In this document: one piece after another, positions 27,341-35,839 of the stretch | How the letters are laid out: the number at the start of each line of letters is the position of its first letter | Position numbering within the stretch: the first letter of the stretch is position 1 | Assembly (NCBI RefSeq): GCF_918698245.1 | Contig: NZ_CAKKMS010000001.1 | Coordinates: 310,001-374,000, forward strand | Origin: Pedobacter sp. Bi126 | GTDB taxonomy: Bacteria > Bacteroidota > Bacteroidia > Sphingobacteriales > Sphingobacteriaceae | Reading direction: 5' to 3' | DNA length: 64,000 nucleotides | Position numbers and translations under genes: made by a program | The notes under the pieces: generated by a model | What the model saw: only the letters and a program-made list of their open reading frames with translations | What the model was told of the DNA's origin: nothing | The model's database searches: none

Positions 27341-27511
27341 AATATTTGGTTAGGTTTTCAATAGGCACATCAAATCCTAAATTCGATGTACATGTTAATT
27401 ATTAGTTAGATGCAAACAGCACAAAGACCTGAAATCCAGCACTGAACAGCACATCCAACAATCTTACGGAGTTTTAACCAGAGCTTGTAGTAAATTGGAT
27501 TATTTATTTGT

Positions 27512-27525
27512 GCAATCGTTTGCGG
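27512..27525. promoter_or_regulatory. Candidate LacI-type operator 1
   Basis: TGCAATCGTTTGCG is an imperfect palindrome centred on CG, with arms resembling the TGCAA...TTGCA sites bound by LacI/GalR regulators. It is the core of one arm of the 16-bp inverted repeat. No lacI-type gene is in the window. Confidence 0.5.
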
Positions 27526-27715
27526 AGCTTAATAAAGCAGAAATCAGAAAGGAATTTAGGCTAAAAACGATACCTGAGAAATTTAAAAAACTGCAATAAT
27601 ATTATACAAGATATGCTATATAAATAATGGCCGAGAGTATAATTTTTTATGCTGCCGTTCAATGGAAATCAATCTTTTTTTGATGTATTAATGCTAAAAA
27701 TCAATAGATACGGCA

Positions 27716-27750
27716 TTACGCAATCGATAACGGGAACGATTGCACAAATA
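27716..27750. promoter_or_regulatory. Candidate LacI-type operator 2 (double site)
   Basis: TTACGCAATCGATAACGG is followed directly by GGAACGATTGCACAAATA; both contain the CAATCG/CGATTG half-site seen in operator 1. The second piece is the exact inverse of operator 1 over 16 bp, 214 bp away. DNA looping between the two is conceivable. Confidence 0.5.
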
Positions 27751-27880
27751 TTTAGACACAAAAACACTGCTTAAACAGATACATCATGTAACTTAACTAA
27801 TACAACAACCGAATATTAACCAATATGTACTTAAAAAACTTCTGTCCTGTTGTAAAAAATTCTAACCAAAAAAACCAAAA

Positions 27881-29005
27881 ATGAGAAACAAAAATCTATG
27901 CCATTATTTAATGGCTATTAGCATCCCTATGCTGATGTTCAGCTGCGAAAAGTCGGCTCAACTGAGTGACGAAACGAGTAACACATCACTCTCAACCGAC
28001 CAAACCATTCCGAACCCTGCAACAACCGAAGCTATATGTTATGCCAAGGCCTGGGCATCGCAAAACGGCGGCACTAACGGCGGTGGAGAAGTCAGCGCCA
28101 CGGTGGTTACAAATTATGCCTCGTTAAAGTCGGCAATAGAAAATACAGCCATCAAGGTAATCCAGGTCAATGGCACAATAACAGTACCTTCTGGCGGAAG
28201 GATTTCCTTTCAGGACCAGACGGGAAAAACGCTCTTTGGGTCTACTGGTGCAAAGATCGTTTCAGCTGATCAGACCAAGGCCGGCTCAGGGATAATGTAT
28301 GTAAAAAGATGCAAAAACATCATTATCCGGAACCTGATTTTTGAAGGTCCTGGCGCTTACGATGTTGATGGATGGGATAATGTTACCTTAGATGCTTCCA
28401 CCAATGTTTGGGTAGACCACTGTGAATTCAGGGACGGCGTTGACGGAAACTTTGACATCAAGGCAGCTTCCGATTTCATTACAGTTTCCTACTGTAAATT
28501 CACCTATCTGAAAGCACCAAGAGCCGGTGGCCCAGGAGGATCAGACGACCATCGTTTTTCTAACCTGATTGGCTCAGGGGATGATGTTACTTCGGACAGG
28601 GGGCACTTCCGGATTACTTTTGTACGCTGCTGGTGGGCCCAGGGCTGTGTTGCCAGAATGCCAAGGGTAAGGTTTGGCAAGGTGCATCTGGTGAACAACT
28701 ACTTTAACAGCACGGCAAGTAAAAATTGCATTCAGGCCGGTTTCGAATCAAATCTGTTGATCGAGTCAAATGTATTTGAAAATGTTAAGATCCCGATCGA
28801 TCTGATGAACAATAGCGCCACGGCAGTACAGGAGAAAAACAGTATTTTCACTTCTATTACCGGAAATAAAGTTGGTAATGGTGTAACGGCTTTCATACCG
28901 CCTTACAGCCTTACTGTGCTCAATGCTTCAACAGTAAAAGCAAATGTTACAGCTTCCAATGGGGCAGGTGCTACACTTTCGGGTAATACCTGTACATCTC
29001 TATAG
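27881..29005 (+). CDS. Pectate lyase, polysaccharide lyase family 1
   Basis: 374 residues with a lipoprotein-type signal (MLMFSC, Cys22), so surface or periplasm-anchored. Right-handed parallel beta-helix motifs are visible: NVWVDHCEF (175-183, the PL1 vWiDH motif), DGNFDIKAASDFITVSYCKF with the Ca2+-binding aspartates, and RMPRVRFGKVHLVNN (259-273) with the catalytic Arg. It cleaves alpha-1,4-galacturonan by beta-elimination. It is divergent from susC and defines the locus as pectin-directed. Confidence 0.93.
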   Translation: MRNKNLCHYLMAISIPMLMFSCEKSAQLSDETSNTSLSTDQTIPNPATTEAICYAKAWASQNGGTNGGGEVSATVVTNYASLKSAIENTAIKVIQVNGTITVPSGGRISFQDQTGKTLFGSTGAKIVSADQTKAGSGIMYVKRCKNIIIRNLIFEGPGAYDVDGWDNVTLDASTNVWVDHCEFRDGVDGNFDIKAASDFITVSYCKFTYLKAPRAGGPGGSDDHRFSNLIGSGDDVTSDRGHFRITFVRCWWAQGCVARMPRVRFGKVHLVNNYFNSTASKNCIQAGFESNLLIESNVFENVKIPIDLMNNSATAVQEKNSIFTSITGNKVGNGVTAFIPPYSLTVLNASTVKANVTASNGAGATLSGNTCTSL

Positions 29006-29086
29006 TCCAGACATCATTTAAGTAAAAGCAGGGACTTGACAGTAGCATATACAACCGGTTAATTTAAGTTGATTAATATCCAAAAC

Positions 29087-29129
29087 AAAACCAAGGCTGG
29101 ATCTTTCATGCTTCCAACCTTGGTTTTAT
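29087..29129 (+). terminator. Intrinsic terminator after the pectate lyase
   Basis: AAAACCAAGG and CCTTGGTTTT pair with further complementarity inward (CTGGA/TCCAA partly), followed by ATT. It is about 80 bp past the stop codon. Confidence 0.75.
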
Positions 29130-29291
29130 TCATCTCCTCTAATGATAACCAAGGCAGAATCACTGGCAAGACCATTTGACGATTATTACATTAATTAAGA
29201 ATTTTAGAATAAAAGCATGGTAAAAGTTGATTTGGAAATAATTTCCAGCATACAGATTAGCGGTTTAATTTATTTAATGTTCTGCGTTTGA

Positions 29292-30011
29292 TCACTTAAC
29301 CAGATATTTATTATTAACATATCCTTTAATGCCTTCAAAAACCACATTACTCCATTCACCTTCTCTCGAAATTTCGCTAAGATAATCGCCTTTTAAAATA
29401 ACTTTTTTCTTTCTCGAAGTAATAGATGGTCCTGTTCTAAGGTTTAAAGCTGTCTTTGCCCTGTAGAGGTTGGCTACGTTTAGGGCAGCTCTTTTTAAAT
29501 TGACATAGCCATTTTTTTGATCGCCAATATTCCATTTGGCCTGCAATTGTTGCCAGGTATAACCAAAATCGAATTGAAAATGTGGTGGATCTTTAAAACT
29601 CTTCCAATCGCCTCCCCACTCCCAACCGTTGGCCTTAAAAACGGCAACCACTTCTGTCCAATCGGCAACATCATCTTCGTCGAAATCTTTAGCCGTATTC
29701 CATGAAGTTTCTTCGCCATCTATAATCAGGGCAAAATCCATCGCTAAACCATAATTATGTATCGATTGACCTGCCTTCGCATTAGTCACAATATTTCCCA
29801 TCGGCTTACTTTTCGATTTGCCATCAGGGTTCACCACCGTCCGGCCCAATTTATATAAAGCATCCTGCTCCTCAAACGTGCGCAAAGTAGCAGTTATTCT
29901 GGCTTGTGCCCTACCCGTTAACTTTAATTCGGCTTTAGAAAAAGTCTCTGTTGCTAAAGCCCTTAAATCAGGGTGTAATAATTGAATCCTGGTTTGGCTT
30001 AATTTATCCAT
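29292..30011 (-). CDS. M15 family peptidoglycan peptidase with C-terminal SH3-like domain
   Basis: 239 residues. The M15C zinc motif SIHNYGLAMDFAL gives His85 and Asp92, and DPPHFQFD gives His144. Such enzymes cut L-Ala-D-Glu bonds in peptidoglycan (CwlK/phage endolysin type). Residues about 175-239 are a bacterial SH3 domain (LNLRTGPSITSRKKK). No signal peptide is visible, as in phage endolysins, and no holin or other phage gene is adjacent. It could be a domesticated lysin or leave the cell by another route. Confidence 0.85.
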   Translation of the reverse strand: MDKLSQTRIQLLHPDLRALATETFSKAELKLTGRAQARITATLRTFEEQDALYKLGRTVVNPDGKSKSKPMGNIVTNAKAGQSIHNYGLAMDFALIIDGEETSWNTAKDFDEDDVADWTEVVAVFKANGWEWGGDWKSFKDPPHFQFDFGYTWQQLQAKWNIGDQKNGYVNLKRAALNVANLYRAKTALNLRTGPSITSRKKKVILKGDYLSEISREGEWSNVVFEGIKGYVNNKYLVK

Positions 30012-30237
30012 ATGGTTATCAATTAAAGTTTATAAACCTTTTTATTTTGGCATAAGCAACGATTACAAACGCTATCAGAATAGATAATCTATTAGGTAAC
30101 AAACATAAACTTGAAAAGTTCTACATCCCTAAGGCCTACATTAATTCTAAAAAAAAACTTATAAACCCTAATTTCAGAATTTATCCCGCTGATTTTTAAG
30201 CATTAAGAATTTCATCCGAAAAATTTATTTTATTTTT

Positions 30238-30267
30238 TTGCTTTAAAAACTTTAATTCCTATATTTG
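30238..30267 (+). promoter_or_regulatory. Promoter of tRNA-Gly/tRNA-Leu locus 2
   Basis: TTG (30238-30240), 19 nt, TATATTTG (30260-30267), the same elements and spacing as at locus 1, although the intervening bases differ. This shows both tRNA loci carry a working-looking promoter. Confidence 0.8.
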
Positions 30268-30302
30268 CAACCCCAAAGGAATACAACACTATGTATTAAT
30301 TT

Positions 30303-30375
<73 letters not shown>

Positions 30376-30377
30376 CT

Positions 30378-30403
30378 AAATGCCTTCCTACCAGAAGGCA
30401 TTT
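30378..30403 (+). terminator. Hairpin between tRNA-Gly and tRNA-Leu, copy 2
   Basis: AAATGCCTTC...GAAGGCATTT, identical to 18133-18158. Confidence 0.6.
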
Positions 30404-30445
30404 ATTTTAAAGTTAACCTACCGAAGGATTTCGGAACAGGCTAAT

Positions 30446-30529
30446 GCTCGGGTGGTGGAACTGGTAGACACGCAGGACTTAAAATCCTGTGCTTTCAAAG
30501 GCGTGCGGGTTCGATTCCCGCCCCGAGTA
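30446..30529 (+). tRNA. tRNA-Leu(UAA), copy 2
   Basis: Identical in its 84 nt to the copy at 18202, including the G-T acceptor pair. It is followed by TCAAAAAATCGAACGAAAACC and the AACCTTTCAGAAATGAAAGG hairpin. A frame of 85 codons that crosses it is not a gene. Confidence 0.96.
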
Positions 30530-30626
30530 CTCAAAAAATCGAACGAAAACCTTTCAGAAATGAAAGGTTTTTTTGTTTCTAGTCATTTTTCTTTTAAGTT
30601 GAATTCTTTTGTTTACAGTTTATATT

Positions 30627-30976
30627 CTACGTTCTGAGAAAATCGGAAAATATCAAACCAAATAACTCTCTTTTCAATACATCAAAAGCTTCGTAAAATG
30701 AACTAAGTTGTGAAAGCATCCCCATTGCCTGCGAGAGCATTTTATCTATGCTCGAAAGGTTCGAGTTTTGCAGCCTCGCCTCGGTTAGCTTTATTTCGAG
30801 ACGCTTAACCTTACCTTCACATTCTTTCTTGATTTCTTGTAATCGTCTGATTCCAATTTATCATCAAAAAGCAAGTCTCGTGCTTTTGCAAGTTTTCTAT
30901 TAGGTGGCTATTTCCTCATTGATCTCTTTACGTTCAATATGGGTCTTACCTTTATATTTGTAGTTAATATTTTATA
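30627..30976 (-). pseudogene. Serine recombinase C-terminal remnant, frameshifted
   Basis: On the minus strand a frame reads KARDLLFDDKLESDDYK and is then continued one base out of phase by EIKKECEGKVKRLEIKLTEA, later LSQAMGMLSQLSSFYEAF, and DVLKRELFGLIFSDFL before a stop at 30627-30629. This is the zinc-ribbon/coiled-coil tail typical of large serine recombinases of Bacteroidota elements. One missing base near 30840 explains the shift; upstream, HIERKEINEEIAT runs into two stops. The N-terminal catalytic domain is gone. Confidence 0.65.
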
Positions 30977-31094
30977 GAATTGTATTTTTTATCATTAAAA
31001 AATATTAGATTAGCCATGCAGTTTAATGTCTAATTTCACTGTCATATATCGACCTATTTTAAAATCATCACTTTACTAAACTAAATTAACAGCT

Positions 31095-31811
31095 ATGAAA
31101 AATTTATTAAAGTACTTACTACTTTTAAACATTGCATTATTCTCTGTGGCTTGTCGCTCAGATAAGGATGGTCTTTTAGATGAACCACCAATTACGGCAC
31201 CTACTGAATTCTACAAAAACGCAAACCAACTGGCTGCGACCTATGATCCTTCAAACACTGTAAGCCAGACGCTGAGGGATCAGGTTTACGATTTATACAA
31301 GAAACAAAAGTGGGGCGAACTGGAAACACTATTTTTAAACAACAATTTAAACGGAAAATGGCCACCTGCAAACGGGGGTTTCAATACAGTAGATGATACG
31401 CCAATCACGATGGGACAAAAATACGATAGATACAGTGGTGCGATTGGAACCTACAGCGGAACAGGGGCTCCGACCTTGGGAGGAAGCTTTACAAGTCCAA
31501 TCATCAATGGATCCGTGTATTCCTTCGGGCAAAGAGCCTTGAATCAACCGGAAAATACTTATGATTTTTATTATGAAATCGAAGTTTTAAATAATTCGTT
31601 AAATTTCAAAGGCCAAACAGCAGATATTATTCCTTGGTTTAATCAGATGGGCTATGGTAAGCAGACCATGTGGAAAATCCCGATCGATCCAGCGACTGGC
31701 TACCAAAAAACCTGGAATAAATTGGCCCAAGAAGGGTATATTAGAGTAACAATCAAGAAAAACCCGAGTGGAAAATACCCGGGAGCTGTGGGCGTAGTTA
31801 TTGCACAATAA
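31095..31811 (+). CDS. Lipoprotein with TNT-type (NAD+ glycohydrolase) toxin domain
   Basis: 238 residues. The N-terminus is a lipoprotein signal (LFSVAC, Cys20), then a linker to about 80. Residues about 85-195 carry the TNT/DUF4237 pattern: NGKWPP (86-91), KYDRYSG (109-115), SFGQRAL (143-149) and PWFNQMGYGKQ (180-190), ending in the conserved Gln of the NAD pocket. The Mycobacterium tuberculosis TNT toxin hydrolyses NAD+. As a lipoprotein it is probably surface-exposed or contact-delivered. A small gene follows 10 bp downstream, as expected for immunity. Confidence 0.75.
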   Translation: MKNLLKYLLLLNIALFSVACRSDKDGLLDEPPITAPTEFYKNANQLAATYDPSNTVSQTLRDQVYDLYKKQKWGELETLFLNNNLNGKWPPANGGFNTVDDTPITMGQKYDRYSGAIGTYSGTGAPTLGGSFTSPIINGSVYSFGQRALNQPENTYDFYYEIEVLNNSLNFKGQTADIIPWFNQMGYGKQTMWKIPIDPATGYQKTWNKLAQEGYIRVTIKKNPSGKYPGAVGVVIAQ

Positions 31812-31821
31812 AATCATTTAG

Positions 31822-32238
31822 ATGTATTCCATTTCAAAAAAAATATTAATTGAAAAACAGGTTTCTGTAGCCAAAAATACGTTCAGTAATGCAGAGATCG
31901 GTAACTCAGCAGAAGTAAAATTCAAATGCTGTAACTGTGGACATGAAAATACCGTTAAAATAACACCTTATGAATCAGGCTTTCCGATTTTTCAATTGTA
32001 CAATAACGAAGAAGTTTTAGCAAAAAATGAATTGTTAAAAAATAAAATTGTCTCCGAAACCTCCATAAATTTACTTCACTTTGGAGAATTGACCGTAAAT
32101 GATTTACCAACATTGTACTTTGGGACAGATTGTCCTTCTTGTCATTCAAAATATATTTGTGTTTTCAGCTATGGTGAAAAACAACCTGGACTGACTCTGC
32201 TTACCATTTCCGGCGTATGGGAATATAACGAAATTTAA
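31822..32238 (+). CDS. Probable immunity protein, zinc-ribbon-like
   Basis: 138 residues, no signal peptide, family not recognised. Two CxxC pairs (CCNC at 36-39 and CPSC at 104-107) suggest a split zinc ribbon around a central beta domain. Position 10 bp behind the TNT-domain gene, small size and cytoplasmic location are what one expects of the cognate antitoxin or immunity factor. Other IFT-type immunity families for TNT lack this ribbon as far as I know, so this may be an undescribed type. Confidence 0.55.
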   Translation: MYSISKKILIEKQVSVAKNTFSNAEIGNSAEVKFKCCNCGHENTVKITPYESGFPIFQLYNNEEVLAKNELLKNKIVSETSINLLHFGELTVNDLPTLYFGTDCPSCHSKYICVFSYGEKQPGLTLLTISGVWEYNEI

Positions 32239-32343
32239 GCTTGGATATCCCAAAAATTGCGATTTGTTTTCCGACAAAGTGATTAGCAGGTTTATTTTAA
32301 AAATTTTGGAAAACTATTTGTTGAAAAATATAGCTTATACTTG

Positions 32344-32399
32344 CGGGTACACAAAAAAATCGGAAGAAAACCTTTCAGAAATGAAAGGTTTTTTGTTTA
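32344..32399 (+). repeat. Copy of tRNA-Leu 3' terminus and trailing hairpin
   Basis: GGGTACACAAAAAAATCGGA followed by AAAACCTTTCAGAAATGAAA and GGTTTTTTG repeats the end and trailing terminator of the tRNA-Leu/pseudo-tRNA units (compare 18436-18495 and 30522-30585). No further tRNA sequence lies upstream. With tRNA-Leu copy 2 it brackets the recombinase remnant and the TNT cassette, like an att duplication. It could also terminate the cassette transcript. Confidence 0.6.
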
Positions 32400-32590
32400 A
32401 ATTTATTTATCCTCATCGCTCAAATGAGGAATCCGGGAAAAGGAGATCAAAAATTTGTTTCAATATATTATTGATAATGTATAATTGGCAAATATCGCCT
32501 TATAATTGTCTTGTTTCGCCCCACGCTGCGCCTAAGTTATAGCATATATTTGCACAGCAGCTTACCTGTAAAACCTGCACCCCATGTAAA

Positions 32591-33067
32591 ATGAACCCGC
32601 TAACCGAACTCATAGCACCAAAGAACCGTAAATATTTAGAAAGCCTGCTGCTAAAACTTCAGGCAAACACTTCTGCGGTTTGGGGAAAAATGACCGCACA
32701 GCAAATGGTTGAACACTTGATAAGCCAGGTTGAATATACCAATGGTAAAAAGAAACCTTTCTGTGAAGTTTCAGAAGAAGAAGCAAATAATGCCCGGCAA
32801 ATCAATATCTACACCGCTGTAGAAATACCAAGGAATGTAGTATTCGGAACACCTCAGCAAAAGTTACTGTATCCAGATCTGCTTAGTGCCACTAAACAAT
32901 TAATGACGGAACTTCGTGATTTTGACCGGTATTTCGCTGAACCAGGGAAAACCGAAATACATGGCGCATTTGGACCAATGACCTATAAAGAATGGCTGAT
33001 ATGGCATAGCAAACATTTTTATCACCATTTGCAGCAATTCGGATTAATAACAGCATCTGCCATTTAA
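32591..33067 (+). CDS. DUF1569/DinB-like four-helix protein
   Basis: 158 residues with the DinB-superfamily features WGKMTAQQMVEHLISQVEY and WLIWHSKHFYHHLQQFG, giving the His triad (His57, then His in the WHxxHFxxHL motif) that usually binds a divalent metal. The fold belongs to the YfiT/DUF1569 group of putative metal-dependent thiol or hydrolytic enzymes. No partner gene indicates its job. Confidence 0.75.
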   Translation: MNPLTELIAPKNRKYLESLLLKLQANTSAVWGKMTAQQMVEHLISQVEYTNGKKKPFCEVSEEEANNARQINIYTAVEIPRNVVFGTPQQKLLYPDLLSATKQLMTELRDFDRYFAEPGKTEIHGAFGPMTYKEWLIWHSKHFYHHLQQFGLITASAI

Positions 33068-33126
33068 GATTTACCCAGCTTCTTGTATATGCCCAAAGCT
33101 ACATAATTGCCTCCCATTAGCAATTA

Positions 33127-33384
33127 CTAGCTTCTGAAGCGGTATTTGAGCACCACCATTGTAATATTCAATCCAAGCGCCAAAAAGTTCGTTGAGATAA
33201 TTGCAATGTCTGACTTGTCGAAACCATAGTACACCCAAAGCGCATTACCGGTCATCATTACAATAAACATAAATACCGATACCTCCCCCGCCTTTTTCTT
33301 TTTAAGTGTTTTTATAATTTGTGGAACGATCGAAGATGAGGTAAAAATACCCGCTACAATACCAATGATATCAATTAGATCCAT
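33127..33384 (-). CDS. SemiSWEET sugar transporter (PQ-loop)
   Basis: 85 residues with three transmembrane helices. The PQ-loop is SSSIVPQIIKTLKKKKAG with Pro21-Gln22, and the third helix follows GNALWVYYG. Bacterial SemiSWEETs dimerise to move mono- or disaccharides down their gradient. It lies alone on the minus strand, upstream of an unrelated small gene. Confidence 0.88.
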   Translation of the reverse strand: MDLIDIIGIVAGIFTSSSIVPQIIKTLKKKKAGEVSVFMFIVMMTGNALWVYYGFDKSDIAIISTNFLALGLNITMVVLKYRFRS

Positions 33385-33453
33385 GTATCATATTAAATTT
33401 AAAATCAAAAATGCGCCGATACGCTTAATATAAAAATCAACAATAATTTGCCA

Positions 33454-33702
33454 TTACGAAGCCTTTCCTTTATGTTCCCAGTGGTCCTTAATCTTTTTAC
33501 CATCCTCAATTTTTAGGCGCCGGGCATATCTTTCTCCGGCAATTCTGCCATTTTCGGTTTTCCTTCCAATAAACAACAGGATTGGCCTACCTCCATCATC
33601 GGTTCTAAAGGCCAGATCATATCGACCAAATCTTACCTCAATCATTGAAGAAGGCTCATACTGCTTCCCGAGGACATTCAGTATCGGATCTTTTAATTTC
33701 AT
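33454..33702 (-). CDS. Conserved small hypothetical protein
   Basis: 82 residues, highly charged: a beta-rich middle (MIEVRFGRYDLAFRTDDGG) and a basic C-terminus (ERYARRLKIEDGKKIKDHWEHKG). The pattern of an RPILLFIGRK strand followed by ARRL suggests a small nucleic-acid-binding or toxin/antidote-type protein, but I do not recognise the family. The start codon is the only ATG that keeps the N-terminus; a 93-bp gap separates it from the next gene. Confidence 0.6.
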   Translation of the reverse strand: MKLKDPILNVLGKQYEPSSMIEVRFGRYDLAFRTDDGGRPILLFIGRKTENGRIAGERYARRLKIEDGKKIKDHWEHKGKAS

Positions 33703-33795
33703 AGTTTTAATGAAAGAATGCTAATTCCATACCGTACTACTAACACGCGAACGGCAAGAGACGTTTAGGCATCGCCTGCCGTTTACTTTCAAGTA

Positions 33796-34050
33796 TTATG
33801 GCTGAGGGTCCTGCTGATCATGTCCCTGGGTTTTTACTATTTTATTGTAAATACCCAGTAGCAGGAATGGTGCAGCCCATTGCCCTACAAATAAAGCATT
33901 GTGACGATGTCCGAGACATTTCAATGTCAATGATATACCCATGGAGGCAAGTGAGGCCCATAAAAAGGTATCGGATGGTAGTTTTGATGTTTGTTCCTCT
34001 ATTATGCGGGCTACTTTTCCCTCGTTGTGTGATTCATTTTGCAATTCCAT
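33796..34050 (-). CDS. Small membrane-associated hypothetical protein
   Basis: 84 residues: a charged N-terminus, then two hydrophobic segments (about 28-45 FLWASLASMGISLTLKCLG and 50-68 ALFVGQWAAPFLLLGIYNKI). The final residues are polar. It resembles conserved small inner-membrane proteins of Sphingobacteriaceae whose function is unknown. A plus-strand frame of equal length lies antisense and is less protein-like. Confidence 0.6.
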   Translation of the reverse strand: MELQNESHNEGKVARIIEEQTSKLPSDTFLWASLASMGISLTLKCLGHRHNALFVGQWAAPFLLLGIYNKIVKTQGHDQQDPQP

Positions 34051-34260
34051 AATTATAAATAAAGTGATTAGAGTTATGCTACTTAGATACCTTTTTTATA
34101 GATTTCTATTATTACGACAAGCGGATATCCCTAAAAGTTCAATATTTTTTCAAAACAGGTATTTTGCACCGCCGACAGGTAATTATCGGCGAAATTCAAT
34201 CCGATAGCTCACCTATTTTACAACCCATGCTGAGGAAAGCACAATGAATCAACATCATTT

Positions 34261-35148
34261 TTATTTTATTGTATTTGACTTAAGTAGATCATTAATAAAA
34301 TTCCTTATTAACATCAATACCTCATCAAAATGAGTATCAAGCACATCGTGTCCGCCATCTAAAATATGGATTTGCGCATCCGGCAAGTCTCGCTTGTAAC
34401 ATGAAACTTCCTTTACTGAAAAAAATATTTCATACTTTCCCCATATAACGAGCGCTGGTGGTTGGTGATTGCGAAAATACTCCTGGTAAATAGGGAACAT
34501 TTCAAAGTGGGTTTTGAAATCACAGTTTAATTCAAACTGCCTTTCGATGTTCCCTGGCCTTTTCAGAAATGCCCAGTCGAGCATCCACAATTCCGGGCTG
34601 ACTTTAGATAATACATCTTCTGGAAGCCCACCGAAGTATTGATTTATTATACCTTCCTTACTCAAGAATTTAATAAGTTTTTTCTTTTTTACAGGTGTTG
34701 GATTGTACCAATAGTCGATATACTCGTCCCATTCAGGCCCCATACCCTCACGATATGCATTGCCGCTCTGAACAATTATACCAGAGATTTTTTCTGGATG
34801 GTTTATACATAGTTGAAGTCCGATTGGTGCACCATAATCATGGAGATAAATAAAGAACTTATGTAGATTTATGGCTATTGTGAATTTGTTTATCAAAGCT
34901 GATATGTTGCCAAATGTATATTCGAAATTATCCGGCACAGGAAATTCACTGAAACCAAAACCGGGATAATCTGGTGCAACAAGGTGATACCGATCAGACA
35001 TGGCAATCATCAGATTCTTGAAAGCTATTGATGAGGTTGGGAATCCATGCAAAAGCAGTAAAGATGGATTCTTCTTGTCTCCTGCCTCGCGGTAGAATAG
35101 ATCAATTCCATCCACTTTGATGGTTCTATTGTAAATTTGCCTCGACAT
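34261..35148 (-). CDS. Alpha/beta hydrolase, haloalkane dehalogenase/epoxide hydrolase-like
   Basis: 295 residues from ATG 35148 (MSRQIYNRTIKV); an upstream frame adds 19 poorly conserved residues. HGFPTSS (35-41) forms the oxyanion loop, the nucleophile is Asp104 in LHDYGAP, and His267 in DGGHDVL completes the triad. An Asp nucleophile in this context points to haloalkane dehalogenase- or epoxide hydrolase-like chemistry rather than ester cleavage. Substrate unknown, and no partner gene is adjacent. Confidence 0.82.
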   Translation of the reverse strand: MSRQIYNRTIKVDGIDLFYREAGDKKNPSLLLLHGFPTSSIAFKNLMIAMSDRYHLVAPDYPGFGFSEFPVPDNFEYTFGNISALINKFTIAINLHKFFIYLHDYGAPIGLQLCINHPEKISGIIVQSGNAYREGMGPEWDEYIDYWYNPTPVKKKKLIKFLSKEGIINQYFGGLPEDVLSKVSPELWMLDWAFLKRPGNIERQFELNCDFKTHFEMFPIYQEYFRNHQPPALVIWGKYEIFFSVKEVSCYKRDLPDAQIHILDGGHDVLDTHFDEVLMLIRNFINDLLKSNTIK

Positions 35149-35262
35149 CGTTTTTAAGTTGGCATAAAACCTTACAGATTCAATCCGCTGATTGCTTAAA
35201 AACAATTTTTATATGGCAATTGTTCTGAGCTATTTTTACGGGCTTTATGCAAAATAATCCCA

Positions 35263-35298
35263 AAACAAAAAAGGCTTTCTTTGCCATAAAGAAAGCCT
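35263..35298 (-). terminator. Intrinsic terminator after the 84-residue hypothetical gene
   Basis: On the minus strand AAAGGCTTTCTTTA and AAGAAAGCCTTTT pair around TGGC, followed by TTTTGTTTT, 20 bp past the stop codon of the gene at 35318. Confidence 0.85.
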
Positions 35299-35317
35299 TT
35301 GCCAGAAGAATATCTGC

Positions 35318-35572
35318 TTAACTTAAGATAATCTGGTAATTTACGTTTACTCTTTTCGGATAATTGCTTTCCTCGCTGTTTAAGGAAACAAATGCCGCAT
35401 TGCCATGAACTTCATTTTTCAATGCATGTTCATAATGCGATTGGATAGCTTCTTGATAATCGTGCTGAAGGTTTTTCGTTGTTTCGACTAAAAGATTTCT
35501 ATCATTCAGGTTTTCTGGCAACAAGGTAATATCGCAGTTTCCGTCACTGATTTCTTTGACTAAGTATTTCAT
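35318..35572 (-). CDS. Small hypothetical protein
   Basis: 84 residues with no transmembrane segment, acidic in composition (MKYLVKEISDGNCDITLLPE). It is not recognised. Its own intrinsic terminator directly downstream and codon use like neighbouring genes support it being real. It could be a small regulatory or structural factor; nothing more can be said. Confidence 0.6.
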   Translation of the reverse strand: MKYLVKEISDGNCDITLLPENLNDRNLLVETTKNLQHDYQEAIQSHYEHALKNEVHGNAAFVSLNSEESNYPKRVNVNYQIILS

Positions 35573-35839
35573 TTTTGGTTTTAAATCTTCGTTTCCTGTT
35601 TTATAAATAAGATTTCGAGAACGGTCAAAAATATGGTAAGTCTTTAGTTTGTATGTAATCTAAAAGTTAATTTTTTACTTAAAATGATGTATTAATTTTA
35701 ATGCGGGCTACATTACTATCGCTACATCATTTTAATTTCGTTGGGACTGGCATGACTATTAGTCTGCTTATTATTTTTCTCGGTTGGATTACAGGCACAC
35801 TCAAACTGAAGTTGTACACGGCTTGCTGCCTAAACTATA

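Larger units (their letters stand above)
27341..27880. promoter_or_regulatory. Divergent regulatory region between susC and pectate lyase
   Basis: AT-rich, no gene. A perfect 16-bp inverted repeat is formed by TATTTGTGCAATCGTT (27506-27521) and AACGATTGCACAAATA (27735-27750), annotated separately. The region drives two divergent transcription units and is longer than the other intergenic gaps of the locus. Confidence 0.6.

Noticed and set aside
32264..32542. 92-codon frame after the immunity gene
   Set aside because: It crosses the tRNA-trailer hairpin copy and reads as low-complexity sequence.
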